Below are positions 1 to 13,300 of a stretch of DNA of 64,000 bases, piece by piece (position 1 is the stretch's first letter; each line of letters starts with the position of its first letter). The DNA lies in contig CM076267.1 of assembly GCA_038380795.1 (NCBI GenBank), forward strand, positions 10,213,501 to 10,277,500, given 5' to 3'. The position numbers were made by a program, and so were the translations under genes. The stretch is from Pyrocephalus nanus. Lineage: Eukaryota > Chordata > Aves > Passeriformes > Tyrannidae. Under the pieces are notes generated by a model. The model did not search any database and was not told where the DNA came from. It saw only the letters and a program-made list of their open reading frames with translations.

Positions 1-2234
1 TGATGTAAGCACTTTTCCTTTCTCTTTTCTCCTCACCAGATGAAAGCAACATCTCAGAATTTGAGATGTTTTGCTGGTGTTGACTTACTGCTGCTTTCTT
101 GTCTCACTAAAGCATTTCAAAAGGGCTCTAGGAATTTCTGAGACCAGAATCTGTAAGACCCTCATGCACAAGGACAGACAACAGCCCTGATGATTTTAGC
201 AGTATTACTCATGGGCAAATAATAAATCAGAGATGGAAGTGTATGCTGGAGCAGGATCTCATCATGGTGAGTGGGAGCACAATGTGGAAAGGTATCTGCC
301 AATCCAAACATGAAACACAACAGAGCACTGCCAAGTCAGGCACAGTTCCAAACTAAGTTGTAAAGCAGGGCAAAGTATGTCTGCAAAGTGTGTGGGATAA
401 CTATGAAGTACACTCATCATACCCGTGGGTGATAAAGGGGAAAAGGATGGAGCCACACCCCATAGAGCCACTCTGCTCTCCTTGGTAAAACCATGACTGT
501 GAAAGTTGCCACCTAAATAACACAGATCTAAAGCAACACCCAGCCTTCAGTTTTGCTTTTTCCACTGATCACAAAGCCTTTTCTTAAACACTGAACTTGG
601 CTCAAAATTGTCAGATTAATTTTAAAGGAATATATTTTTTTTCAGCACAGTTAGAGAAACCAATCAAAATTGTTCTGGAGTTTAAAGTTTACTAAAGAAG
701 AGTACTCTCATTTGAAATTTTAACCACCAGCCATAATCAAACACTTCTTTGTGTCCCTCTAGGTTAGAAACTGGAATTCAGACTAAATATTTAAGCCTTT
801 TTCCCAGAAAGTCTTCATGACTAAGCCTCAATCAAGATCATTTTGCAATATTTCAGGTCAGTCCTTCTGGTAGGAAGCAGTGTAGCATGACTGCACTGCC
901 ACACTATAGCTGCTAAAACTTGGATGAGTTGTGTCAAAGTAAGATATGGAACTTTGCTGCATTTGACAGAAAAGAAAAATTGCCAGAGAAGTTTTGATTT
1001 CACATAAAAAAATGGTTGCTTTCATCCTGATTTTATTTTTTTTTCCCTTGCAGAATTATCTCAGCCACTGCAGTGCAATGGGAAAACAACTGTGAATTCC
1101 TTGGTTCACTACAGTGCACAGACGTGGTAATTAGCAGGAGGGTAAAGGTAAGATTAGCCAAACTACATCAGATCTTCTGAGAGTTTTTTTAAGTCAGAGA
1201 GATTTATAGTTTTTTATGTCTGCTGTATTTTTATACAGAGATGAGGAGGAAATTTCTTTTCTATATGAGAATTTTTCATGGAAGACTACCAATTCACTAA
1301 TTCCATAGCTTTTTCAGCAGAAAGCAAGGAGCAGTTTGAGAATCACCTGCACACCCCTCCCCTCTTCGTGCACTAAGGGGAACAGGCTCAGGAAACAGAG
1401 ACCCCAGAGCTTCCCCTGCTCCTTTTTGAGCAAGTCCAAGTTTCTGAGCATTCCAGTCCAGTATCACCCGGGATGTGCTCTTGCGTGGAGCTCCAAAAAG
1501 TCATTCAGTGGAGATACCTCCACTTCCCTGACACATGCACCCTTTATTTTCATTTTATTTATCCCATCTCATTAAAGCAGAGACACTGAAGTGGGGCTTG
1601 GACACACAAGACTTGTTCAAGGTCTCACAGAAAAACATGACAGAGCAAAGACTTGGGTGAAGAACTGGAACTTAGAACAGCACATCCTACCAGACATTTT
1701 ACAATCTCAGGACCTTTACTCAGTGTCACTCTTACTGGGAAAGATGAAATCCCTGGGAAAAACTGGAAAATAATGGGATTTCTGTTGCGGATTCAGATAA
1801 AATGCAGAATGGCTTCAAGGCACTCCATAATTTACTTGCAAGAAAAAAAACATTTAATTGACCACAATCCACAAAATGCAAGACATTTCTTTTCCACCTT
1901 GAAGAAGCACAAGATTGTTAAGCGCCTTTTTTTCATCTTTATCTGCCAATGTGTAATGGTCTGAGTAAAATGGAAAATCTATGCTGACAAAATTCAACTG
2001 TTCGCATTTCACAGAGTTAAACCTTCCTTTCCCTCTGGTTTGTTCACCTGTAAAAACTGAGTGAATTGGGATTTTTTTTTCCCTATGTCACTATTATATA
2101 GATTCTTATCCTTATATGGTATAAATTACATAGAGCAACTAATGTCCGTGACTTTATTTTTCCTTTAGGCTCAGAAAATCCCCTTAATCAGGTGCATGGG
2201 GAGTCTCACTTGAAACCTAATCTAAGGCCTCATC

Positions 2235-2250
2235 TTTTTTTTTTTTTTTT
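2235..2250. repeat. T16 homopolymer
   Basis: Uninterrupted run of 16 T in the intron downstream of exon D. Confidence 0.95.
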
Positions 2251-5200
2251 CAAAACAGAGGTGTCCCCAAAAAGGACTTCAAGGCTATATAGGACCACAA
2301 TAGGTCAAACAATAAGAAAACTATATATTGATGTATAGAAGTAAAAGCACTTCAGTTGACATTCCGTAGTCGTGACACTAGGATACAGAAAATATTGGGT
2401 AATATATATCCTTCGTCATTGAAAAACTTTATTTTACATGTATTTGCAAACTTTCCAAAAGCACTCCATGTGTTGGAGTTCATTTGGTATTGAGTTTATT
2501 TCAACTTTGAAACTTTATTCAAAAATGGGGATTTTTGCCTTCTAAAAATCAGTGGACCAGCAAACAAAATAAAAATTTTCCCATATATACACTGGTATCA
2601 TGATACATAAGATTTTCTTTTAGATTTTAGGCAGGCATTGTGCAGCGCTTTGCAAGTGAACACACCCCTCTTTGTCCACTGATTCTTGGTCCGTTTCTGT
2701 TGCCTAACCAAGGCCTCCAATCTGGTCATCAGTGTGTGTCACAGCTCTTCCTCCAGCGCAAGCAAGCACTGCTGAGGTCCCCAGCACACAGCAGGATAAG
2801 AGCCCTCAGTCTCAGCAATAAGCACTGACAGCAGCGGAGTTTTAATTGTGGAATGATCTCCCACAGGGAAATACAGTAATTCAGCCCCCATCATTTCCTG
2901 GGCATGCTGGGAGACCTTCCCTCTTAATTAAACCCTCCAACCCTAGCTGGAACAATACTTTCTTATGATACACTTATGAAAAGAATACCTTACACTCACA
3001 AAAGAAAAACGAGCAGTGAGAAGCATTAAATCTGCAAGGAATTTGGCTGTGTTCATCTCATTTCCTAGAGAACTAGTGGAGATATTGTGATGACAAGCAG
3101 CAAAGGTGGGCTGCTAGAGAAGGGTTTTGCAGTTTAATTAAGGTGAAATTTGATTGTTGAAGAGTTGTTCTTTAAAACAAAATTTAAAAATAACCAGTTT
3201 GCACTGTGTTATTGGGAGTTTAGGAACCATATGTGAAATGAACCTAACATATAACTCCAAAGCAGAATGTTTCAGTGACAAAAAAAAACCAACTTATATC
3301 TTTAGGACCTTTAAGTTTCTATAACAAGGCCCATTACATGTAGCCTGTTGCAGAGTAATATTGGATGGCATTTTAGCTCTGCCTACCTACAGAAAAATAC
3401 CAGTCATTTAAGACAGATGTTGGGAATTTTCAACGGGCATTATAAGCCTTTACATGATAACTGTAATGTGTTTGAAATATATTGTGACTTAGGACAACAT
3501 GGATCTTCCTGTAGTGTCAGACAGCAGGATAGGCAGCAGTGACAGCTCTGAACGCTGCCATTTTTACGCATTCCCCATAGAAAGTGGGAAGTCATTCTTT
3601 AAGGAGGTTAACAGATCAAGGCATAAAAAAGTCCAGGCAAAAGAAACAGGAATAACTCCAGTTACTCAGGACAAATGGTACATACACCCTGTATCCAGTC
3701 TGCTTTGTGCCATATCAAAACACCAGGGGTTTGTTCTCTAGGGAATTTATTAGACTATTGATATTCCTCAAAAAAAGGTCTGACTTAAGTATTCATCCTT
3801 GTGAAAAGTATTATTGCTTCGGTATAAACATTATACAGCTGTGATAAAGACTAACATAATTTATTTTGAAACTGAAGTGAAAACAAGCACTGCCTTGAAT
3901 CACAGGGAAAAAAAATAATCTATGGTCCTTATTTGAAAGAAAACTAACACACTACAGTTTATTACCTCAAATATACGATTTCCCCACATCCCACATTGAT
4001 CATTTAAAAGGAAGAATTATTATTGTAACAAACAGAGCAACAAATTGTTTTTCCAAGCAGGAGCTTTGGTCACAGCATGCCTACAGAGATGTATGGGAAG
4101 ATCATGCGACAAAAGGCATGACCCAATAAACATTTGGAGTGTGTATTTTCTAGAGGAACTGAAGACAATATTTTAACTATTATTAGTTATGCCAGGCTTA
4201 AAGGACACTAAGCATAGTTCAAAGGAAAAGAAACCCAAACCACAATTAAAACAAAACACCTTAGAGTTCCAAGATTGGATCCAACTTCCGGTGAAGTTTG
4301 TAGGGTTTGTCCCTGCAAAACATACAGCCATCCTTAGCCACCTTGGCCTCCTCCTCTCTCAATACTGACTTCAATGTATTGACAAAATAACCCCATGAGC
4401 CATAAACAACCCCAAGCCCCACAACCAAAAAGAGTTCAAAAAAAGGTAAATATCTGAGTTTTGTAATTAGCAGGAGAGAACCGAAAGACTCATCAGGTAT
4501 AAATTTGGTTTTAATTAAATGTTTGGTTTATCTTATTAAAACTCACTAGAATCTTAAGTTTTCAGACATGTGTGGGTCACAGTACTCTACCTGAGACTGC
4601 AAACAAATCTAAGGGTATCATTATCCCCTTTATCTGGTAAAGAAACTGCAAAGGATTCCTGTCATTTTGTTTTTGCAGCCAAGTGTTACATGAAGAGATT
4701 GAGAAATACTGGACTATAAATATCAGTGAGTACATAGCCAATAGTAAATTCTCCAGAACTACAGTTTTCTCTCTAACACCTTTTGCATTATGTAACCTAT
4801 TCCTAACCTTTAATTTCACACACATTTATCATAGGGTAACTTAATACAAGAATATTGTTGATATGCAAAAGTAATTTATGTATATCGATACTGTAGGAGC
4901 AGAGCCTTTGGGAACCCACAGCAACACAAAGACCATTTCCTCCTCTGAAAGTGTGACAGTGGCCTAAACCTACTACTCTTACTGCAATATAAATACTATC
5001 AAATAATATGTGCTAGTCATTTTCCAACAGAAATCAAGCAGCAGCATGAACGAGTGAACTAAGATGATGCCACAACAATAAGACAGGAAAGGGTCACTTC
5101 AGTTTCAGTCTCCTCTCATTCTTCCTGCATTCTTTACCACCTGTGGAGTGACTAGTATGCAGCTCAACGCTCTAATGCAGCAAAGTGATGTCTCCTGCAT

Positions 5201-5606
5201 GCCAACACCCTCATGTTCACAATGCTGACTTGCAGGGACACTGGGACACACTCCACATTTTTCTAGCAAAGAATCTTTTCTGTCTAAGAAAAGTACATCA
5301 CTGCTGACATAAGAGCAGCAGCTCCAGGTTAGTTCAAGTAGCTGCAGCTTAAGGTCATTATCCTTTTCCCACTATTTTCCAAATATCCTTTCAATTTGAT
5401 ACAGCCCCATGTCTGCTATTTCAAAAATAAAAATGCAACCCCAGCATTGCAACACCCTCTGGATATGTTGTGCAGAAGCACAGCTCATATACAGGCCTTT
5501 CAGCAATAGGGAAAGTCTTTAAAAACCTGTTTGATTGTGAGGAATTTCAATCACTGAGTAAAGATCTGATATTGCTGAAAAATATCATGGAGGACTAATT
5601 TAGATT

Positions 5607-5646
5607 GGGGGGGGAGGGGGGAAGAAGGGAAAAAAAAAAAGAAAAA
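5607..5646 (+). repeat. 40-bp homopurine tract (G-rich then A-rich)
   Basis: A G8-A-G6 block is followed by AAGAAGGG and an A run, with no pyrimidine for 40 nt. Such tracts can adopt triplex or G-quadruplex forms. The G strand is antisense to KALRN. Confidence 0.85.
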
Positions 5647-7642
5647 TATAGGCCTGAGTTGCTTCTGTATCCTGAAATATTTCTGTAGTCTTTTTTAACT
5701 TGACTTTGCCAGAGTGCAGTAACAATACCACAACTCATTTTCTAATCTCTGTTTGACAACTGAAATCTGTTGAACACTTTTTTTAAAAAAGTTCTTACTG
5801 AGAAAGCGTATCATGAGAAATTTTAAAATGGAAATTTAAGTTGAATAAACTGTTCCTTTTCTCTGTATGAATTGATGTCGATCCAAAACCAAACAGAAGA
5901 CATCACCTCATCATCAGAGGGGATTCCAGGTCTAATATTCAACTAAAGCTAAAAAAAAAGCATATTAAAAATGACATACAGCTGTACTGCTCTCCTTGAT
6001 TTATATTCCTATAGGAATTTATAAGAACATACGACTATCTAAGAACATTCAGTCCCATTAAATAGGGCACATTGAGCATCATCTCTTACTGTACTTGGGG
6101 ACAGATGGAAGAAGAATGGAAAAAAAATTTTTCTTACATTAGGTGGACTATCCCTGTCACTTGTTAATTTTCTTTTTATAGCAATGATCCCTTTCCAAGC
6201 TTAACTTCCAGCTTTTTAAAGAAAATAATACCACCCAGTACCACAAAAAAAGGATAAAGGAATATTCTACAGCTGGACTGTTTATTGGTGTTTTCTGAAG
6301 AATTATGACCAACTTTGCATCTTTCATAAGCCAAATGAATTTTAATGTACTAACCTCCAGGACACATTGATTTGCTAGAATTCTGAGAGCAGCGTTATAT
6401 GGAGACAGTGCTCTCCTGTATTTTGCTAGCTGGCACTGTGAGGGCAAGCTTAACAATCAGTGCCTAGAGCCTGGTTTTCAGTGCTTCTTTCAGATACAAT
6501 CGCAATAAAGACATTAATAGGCATTATAAACATTTATTCATCTCCCACTGTTATGCAATGCCCTAGTGGGGCACAGTGCTTTAAGAGGAGAATAGCCAGC
6601 TAGGTGCAAATGGGGGGTGGAATTCAGGTCAGTGAAGTTAATTACCTGACCTGGAATTTGGCTGGAATACCAAGCTTAATGCCTGTAGCCTTATGAAAGC
6701 TGTGTGTGGTTTTAGCAACCTCAGGCAGCCAGGACCTCTTTTTCACATGTCAGACAACTGCTCTCCAGTACCTCGTCCTTGAGCGGCACAGCAGGTGTGG
6801 CTCTCCAGTGACCTACACCTTCAACTTTAACATCAACCACCACCTTTGAGGTCTCAGCCCCTTGCAGCTGCAGCCTGACCACGCACAGCATGAGCAGGTT
6901 CACCTGTAGGAGCTGGTTTACTCAGGGCAAGCTTTGCTGTACTTGACAGAGAGCCTTCAGAGAGGGCTCATCTCAGCACTGTGCAATTGCAGCAGGGGGT
7001 ATAAGTGCATCTTTCTAACCCACTGCAACAATCAAAACATCAATACACTCTGTCCTCATCTCTGTGCTGAAAGCAGAGCAGTTTCCAGAACAAATACCTT
7101 ATGCCCAGAAGGTATAAGAAAATGAGGAAAGCACTTATAAATGTATAATGATGATTTTTTTTTTCTTTTTAAGAAAAAAGGTAACTTTAGTTACGTTCAA
7201 AAATTCTGGCTGATTAACAATTGAAAAAAGGCAAAATCCTACTGTGGCCACAGCTGACAGCTTGATTATTGTCTCTTTTTCAAGGTTCTGAAAAGTACCT
7301 TAGCAGGGTAGGGGGGTAGAAGCATAAATTATTAAGGTGCCACCTACAGCTCTCAATAATTCCCCATCAAAGAAATGTTAAAGCTTAAAAAATATTGTAT
7401 TTGCTCCCCAAAATGTAAACTAAATCCACAAAACTGTGCTGAACTTAAGGAAATAATCCTGTATCAGTGCCTGGGTGGACAGAGAAACACTTTGCTTTGC
7501 AGAATGAGGGCTGCTGCCACAGCCCAGCCTGACCTTCCTTACTTCACCTCTCACAGGTCCACGGTGCTCCCTGAACTGGAGGTGGCCCCTGTGCTAGCCC
7601 TTCACTCACCCATGTGTTGTTCACACCGTGCCGTCAACTCAC

Positions 7643-7765
7643 CATGGAATTCATGGCAAAGTGGTTGTGCTGGGTCTGCAGGTCCAGGGCGTGCTGGTAG
7701 CTCACACCGATCTCTGTGTGACTCTGCAGGAACAACTCTTTGTTGTGGCTGATCCAGTCGAACAT
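7643..7765 (-). CDS. KALRN: KALRN exon D: spectrin repeat 1 to 2 segment
   Basis: This 123-nt exon is 41 codons in phase 0, starting MFDWISHNKELFLQSHTEIG and ending LQTQHNHFAMNSM. It matches kalirin approximately residues 322-362 at the junction into the second spectrin repeat. TRIO has different residues here (THNKG, NSYTEIG), so the paralogue call is firm. The acceptor is AAATTCTTGTAG|ATG and the donor is a consensus ATG|GTGAGT. The exon is GC-rich (many C/G third positions) against an AT-rich intron. Upstream, a CTAAC branch-point match (A at 7805) and a C11 run lie 25-44 nt before the exon. The next exon (beginning around NAYVNINRIMSV) is not found in 1-7642. Confidence 0.97.
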
Positions 7766-7789
7766 CTACAAGAATTTACACAAAATAAA

Positions 7790-7800
7790 GGGGGGGGGGG
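7790..7800 (-). repeat. C11 homopolymer in the exon D polypyrimidine tract
   Basis: Eleven G on the plus strand are eleven C in the KALRN transcript. The run lies 25-35 nt before exon D, between a CTAAC branch-point match (A at 7805) and the TTGTAG acceptor. Homopolymers of this length tend to vary in length between individuals and can bind poly(C)-binding proteins. Confidence 0.9.
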
Positions 7801-10286
7801 AAAGTTAGACAAGGATGGAAACAATGAGAGACAATGCAAAATATAAAAATCCTGTTATGAGACAGATGTATATGCAACACAGACAAAATCACCTCATCTA
7901 TGCTCCTCATTAAAATAAACTGCTGTGGAGCAGTGGAATCATTGGAGTTATCATCATATTTCATTATGAACAGAATGATAGGCCCAGAAAAAACAATTCA
8001 TAAAGCATGTTCCTCAGAAAGCTGATCCCATGGTTTTTTCCTATAAGTAAAAGGAATTTCATATATAGAAAGATGGCAGCAGACGAAACTATAATCAGGG
8101 ATTGCTTCAGTGACCGAAGATCTAGCAGTTCATAAAGCACCTTTAATCCACAAATGGACCAAAAATTCCATAAATATTATGGATATGATTTCCTCAACCC
8201 CCTTTATTTTTCATCTGTACAAAAAGTTTCCAAATGTTGCATTCAAATAGCCAGTTGACTTCCTACAGTTATATTTCCCAGGTCTTTGCAACTCCAAAGC
8301 CATAACCTAGTTTATCTTCCACTTATTATTTTTGGGAATGAAGAGAGAAAAAGAAAAAAAATTATTATATTAATATCTCTAAAGAACACACATTTCAACT
8401 TCTTCCACTTCCAAATGTATTTCCAAGCAAAATGGATTGTTCTGTACTTCAGACACAGATAGAAATATATTGAAGAAAGCTGACAAAACTCACTCCTTAT
8501 TTTGAAGCACATTACTGTGACATTTCAATCTGCAGCACGTTCATGCATTATAAGCTGTCACAAGTCAGGTAGGACTGATGGTGGGTTTATGTTTTGGTGT
8601 TTTTTTGTTGTGTTAGAGACAAAATGCATTCAAAGTGAGAGCCTTTCATTCTTTACTCCTGACTACAGCTTTGCAGGCAAATATAATCTCACATTTCTTG
8701 TTTTCTGCAAACCTTTTTTTGTTGCAGAATCCCTTTGAACCATGTTCCCTCATCTCCATGCCAGCAAGGAGGGGACTGTCCATTAATAAGGACTCTTTCA
8801 TAATAAAAACAATAAACAAATTAAACCCTAAGTTAATAATTTCTTATAAGAAAAGAAAAGCTAATTATAGAGGCAGCAGAGCTCAGGTGAGTGAAGTCTT
8901 TGGTGTTAAAGTGGTTTAGGGTCAAAAGGCAGTGATGCAGCAAGTAACCACCCTACTTGCTCAGTCACAGAATGGTCACAGAATGAGTCCAGATCCTTGC
9001 TGTAACAGTTGCATGTTCTCCAGTAAAGAGCTGGTTCGTTCTTTAGCCCTGAATAACAATTTTTGCCCTGTGACAGCTGCAGAACACTCGGAGCCCACTG
9101 CTCAGGCACTGTGTGCTGCTGCAGTTGCTCAGGGTCAGTGCCTGTTCCTGTAGAGATGGTGCTTCCAGAGGAGAGAAAAGGCCCTGTGTGGGTCACCCGC
9201 GACTCCTGCAGTAACAGCAACATTTCATGCTGAGCACTCCATTCAGCACTGGAGTGCACTGCTTTGTGCAGGGGATTTGCAAAGATAATATTTAATATCC
9301 CTTTCAACAGAAGGCAAATAAATATTGCAAGTGTCACCAGATACACTACACTAGCCTGGTCCCAAAAATCTCATATATGCCTGAATTTTTAATCTTTTAT
9401 TTATGAAAATACAATTTGCAATTACAGAGTCTACACTAGCTTGTATTTTGTGTTGATAAATAGTCCTAAAGGCCAAATTTGGTTCAAGTTACAAAGATGA
9501 AAATCCAAAGTGATATCAGTGACACAATAATTTCTCATTTGTACCCACGGAGCTGATCAGGCCAATCACCATTTTTTCAGGAAATATAACTAACAACATT
9601 TTTGCAAGGATGAGGTCAGGGGTTTCAAACATTACTGCCAACTAAACAGAACAAAACAACCTATTACACCTGAAGAGACATTAAAGCTTTCTCACTGGAT
9701 TCCTTTTTCCCACTTTATGAAGATTTAATAAGCAACATTAGCACAAAATAATTTGCCACAATTGGGTTCTTACAGGAAAAAAAAAAGTCATAAAGCTAAT
9801 AAAGGAAAATTCCATAACAGCAAAGTTCATGTCCCAACAACAAGATTTTACATCTCTGCTGAGAGACCAACAGAGATTTCTTGTAAGTAGATATATGTTT
9901 GATGTGAACATTTTTTAATGTTTTAAACAATCTAAAGACATTCAGAGAGAAGAAAACTGGCAGCAATCCACTAAAAATAAACAGTAAATTTAATATTTTA
10001 TGCTCAGCAAAGCCAAATCAGGATCTTTTTAAGACACGTAATTTAAACAAGTAATCTATTGTTCTGTGGATAGGGAGCATTTCCTCCATCTAATCTATAC
10101 ACATATTGTTGGATAAGAATCCAGCTTAAGTTAAACCATGCTTCTGCCTTCTAAAACAAAATAATAAACTATCAGGAAAAAGAAAGGAAATTTAGGAGAT
10201 GATCAATCAATCTTTTTTTGTCTTTTTTTTTTTTTAATCAACTGAAATACACAACAACAATTTAAAGGATGTCCTTCAAGAATTTT

Positions 10287-10306
10287 GAGCAACACTGAGC
10301 AACACT
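10287..10306. repeat. Perfect 10-bp tandem doublet
   Basis: GAGCAACACT is present twice without a spacer. Confidence 0.9.
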
Positions 10307-13300
10307 AACAACAGACCTTGATGGTGAAATCTGTACCACCTTTAAAAAACAGTATGGTTTTCTATGGCCAATAACAGATTTTGAAAGAGACTCAATTTCA
10401 GTTTAGACTTTGAATCTTTCTATGATATTATTCATAAAAATTACTTTGGTTTCAGTTGGCCTATGCCTGTAGCAAATTATCCCCTATCAATATGATCTAG
10501 AGTCTTGCCCCAGCTCTCTCACATCTCACATAAACGCCCAGAGAATGAAGAGGTTTGCATTTCATGTGGTTTGGAGCTGGGAGAAAATCAAGCAAGATGT
10601 CTCGGAACAAGTGCAGAGTAAAAAAGATGTAGATTCAGCACAGTCAAAAGTGGGGTTAACGATGACATTGCTCTGTAAAAACATGCATTGCTCCTGAGTC
10701 TTAATGAATAATGAGCAGTATTTACAAACACCCTTGCTTTGCACAGCAGCCAGGGCTTTTCAAGACTGCAGACATGCCAGCCTTTAGCAATGCAAGAGCG
10801 GGTCTGAGATACCCAAACAAGTTCCAGGTGAACTGGTAGCACCGTCCCATGCTGTGTAGAAATGCTAACTTGACCCTCAAAATGGCACAGCCTGGGCTCA
10901 GTACTGCTTGGATTTGTAACTGCACTGATTTTGTTTCCAGGGCTGGTTCCTTCAGAGACTTCTCAAGCATTTCTGCTTAATGCTGACTTAACTGCAGACA
11001 TTTTCCCAAGTACTCAGAAGAGAGTACTGGGAATCTGGCATCATGGAATACTTTGTATTTTCACCCTCCTAATCAAAGATCCGTGGAAACAGTATTACAC
11101 AGCCCCACAGGTCACGAGATTTCCTTAACAATTGTGATATTTAAATAAATAAATACCTAAAAGTGGGGTCTTACTTGCTTTTGAGATCTAATGGATTGTG
11201 TTTTCAAACTCTTTTCTCTGACCACAAAGTCTAAAATGGACTTAAAAAAAAAAATTCTTATAGCAATATGACTCAAAGCTGAGGCACCGAAAATACCAGA
11301 TGTCAGGTGACTTGTGATGCTGCTGTGAGAGTATGCAGCAGGTTTGCAGAGTGTGGCCAGGAGGTTTCAATATGAAGGTCTGTCAATGTTGTCTGGCCTG
11401 GCCCGCATTACCAGTAATATTTCCTGAAAGCTTTCAGGTTAAACTTGTTTTCCACATGAGAAACTCTGATGCTTCCTGTGTTCCTGAAGTGAGTGTGCTG
11501 CCTAGTTTGTTTAATTAAAACACAGCATTACGGATGTGAACGTGGCAATGACCCAACAATTGCTGTTTCACTCAACCCTGCGAGGACCATCCCAGTTTCA
11601 AGGGGCTAATTTGGGCTCCTGAAAAAAATGCTCAAGATCCTTTGACAAGTTAGTTTCCCTGTCAAAGGAGTGAGGTTTTAATACAGTAAATATCAAAGTT
11701 TGGCAAATGTGTCCTGTCAGATCAACTTAAACCAGATACAATGTCTCAGCAAACTGAGATTTCCTGTGTCATTCTAACATTGCTACCCAGCACTGTATCA
11801 ATTGATCTCATACCGTCCATGAAAAAGACTGTCTTAGCAAACCCAGCCCAGTGATTTATCACAAAATTATTGGATCTTTCATTATTCCTGTGACTTACTA
11901 CTTAGTCCTGTGACTGCCAGTGACTTAATTCTTCTCTTAAGCCTTCTAATCATTCCTGCATTAATGAATTCACACCAAACAGCAGCACAAAATAACTAAG
12001 ACTGGACATTATATCACTAAAAACACATGAACCGAATGCCCTCAGTGTCTCCCAGCCTGGCCCTTCTGCACACTGCTGTAGATAATCTGGAGACCAGTTA
12101 AGTAGTTTGGAGTTTTCCAGTGACTGAGATGCTGGGGAGAGGAGTTAAGCACTCTTCAAACATAAGATCAGCTTTCAGTGCGATTATCTCTTGTAGTCCC
12201 ATTTCGAACAATACATGACGGAAATGGAATGCATGTGCTGAGGAATGTTAAGTGATACATTTAATTAAGGAAATTAGACCTTTATGAGAGAGTCAGAGGA
12301 ACTAAGAATGATCCAAAGGGCCTCTGCCCAGTGCTTTGAGAAGCCTCACTGCCATTAGTGGTCATACATGCACCAGTAATTATTATAAATGTGGTCTTGA
12401 GGCCACTTCACTTGAGATTAGGGTATCTGATCACATCTCCAGCATCAGTCCTGCTGGCAACAATGAGTGTCTCAACCTCATGTTTTGTCATCGCAGTTGA
12501 TGAGTTACTAGAAAATCCAGGTTAAGTGTTAGACCAAACAGCAGGTCTCAAGCTGGTCATGAATAAGTCCTGCTGAGGGAGAATGTGACTCCATACTTTC
12601 CCTGGATTTGTAACATCTGGCAGGCTAGTGAGTACAGGGTGAGAACAGCTGTTTGAGAACAGAGAAGAAACACGGATATGGAACAGCGTGTATGCAGTCT
12701 GCGCACAGTCCAGCCCTACCTCAGATAAAATGAGATTTATAACATCATTTCAGATAAAAACCTCTGCTCTCTGGCTTTTGTCAGAGCTCGCTGAGAAGCA
12801 TTCTGGAACAGTGTGCAGAGCACCGCAGGATGATGTGCCCAGGACAGAGCTGGCAGCACACCCAATGCCAAGTGGTATTGATAGGAGGATTAGAGCCTTC
12901 ATGGCTTTGGCAGCCAGTGAACTGAATATATTCATTAATGAAATTGTTTATACATGCTGAAAATAATAAATCCCAAATCTATTGAACACTGCACGAGGGC
13001 TGGAATTAATTATGAACCAGCTTGTAGCAAATCATCTTCTCTGTACGTTCTGAACCATAAATATCAAACTCATACAGTTAATTAAGGGCAGAATGATAAC
13101 CATTATAACCACACCGTCTCTAAGAACAATATGGGATACATATAAAGAAAAGGGTCCCAAAGGGACATACAGATCAAGTCCAATCACTGCTTTTGGCAGC
13201 CAACCACAGTATAAAATTTCCTTTCATAAAGGGATGAAGCTCCACCTGAAAACCAGTGAAGTGCTTCAGCTCAGCTCCTCCTATGAGAAGCAGTTCCAGA

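Larger units (their letters stand above)
1..7642 (-). other. KALRN: KALRN intron downstream of exon D (partial)
   Basis: This is intron running off the left end. I see no further kalirin exon: the expected continuation after exon D is absent on the minus strand. The DNA is AT-rich with short T or A runs (2235-2250), a 40-bp homopurine tract at 5607-5646 and a modest GC-richer patch at about 6720-6910. That patch is open on the minus strand for 61 codons but matches nothing I know. No interspersed repeat could be classified. Confidence 0.9.

Noticed and set aside
6721..6903. GC-richer 60-codon minus-strand frame downstream of exon D
   Set aside because: Checked as the next KALRN exon; the protein does not match the expected spectrin-repeat continuation, and no acceptor/donor pair in the right phase was seen.
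7375..7846. Plus-strand open frames of 125 and 72 codons over exon D
   Set aside because: They are the antisense shadow of the GC-rich KALRN exon and its flank.
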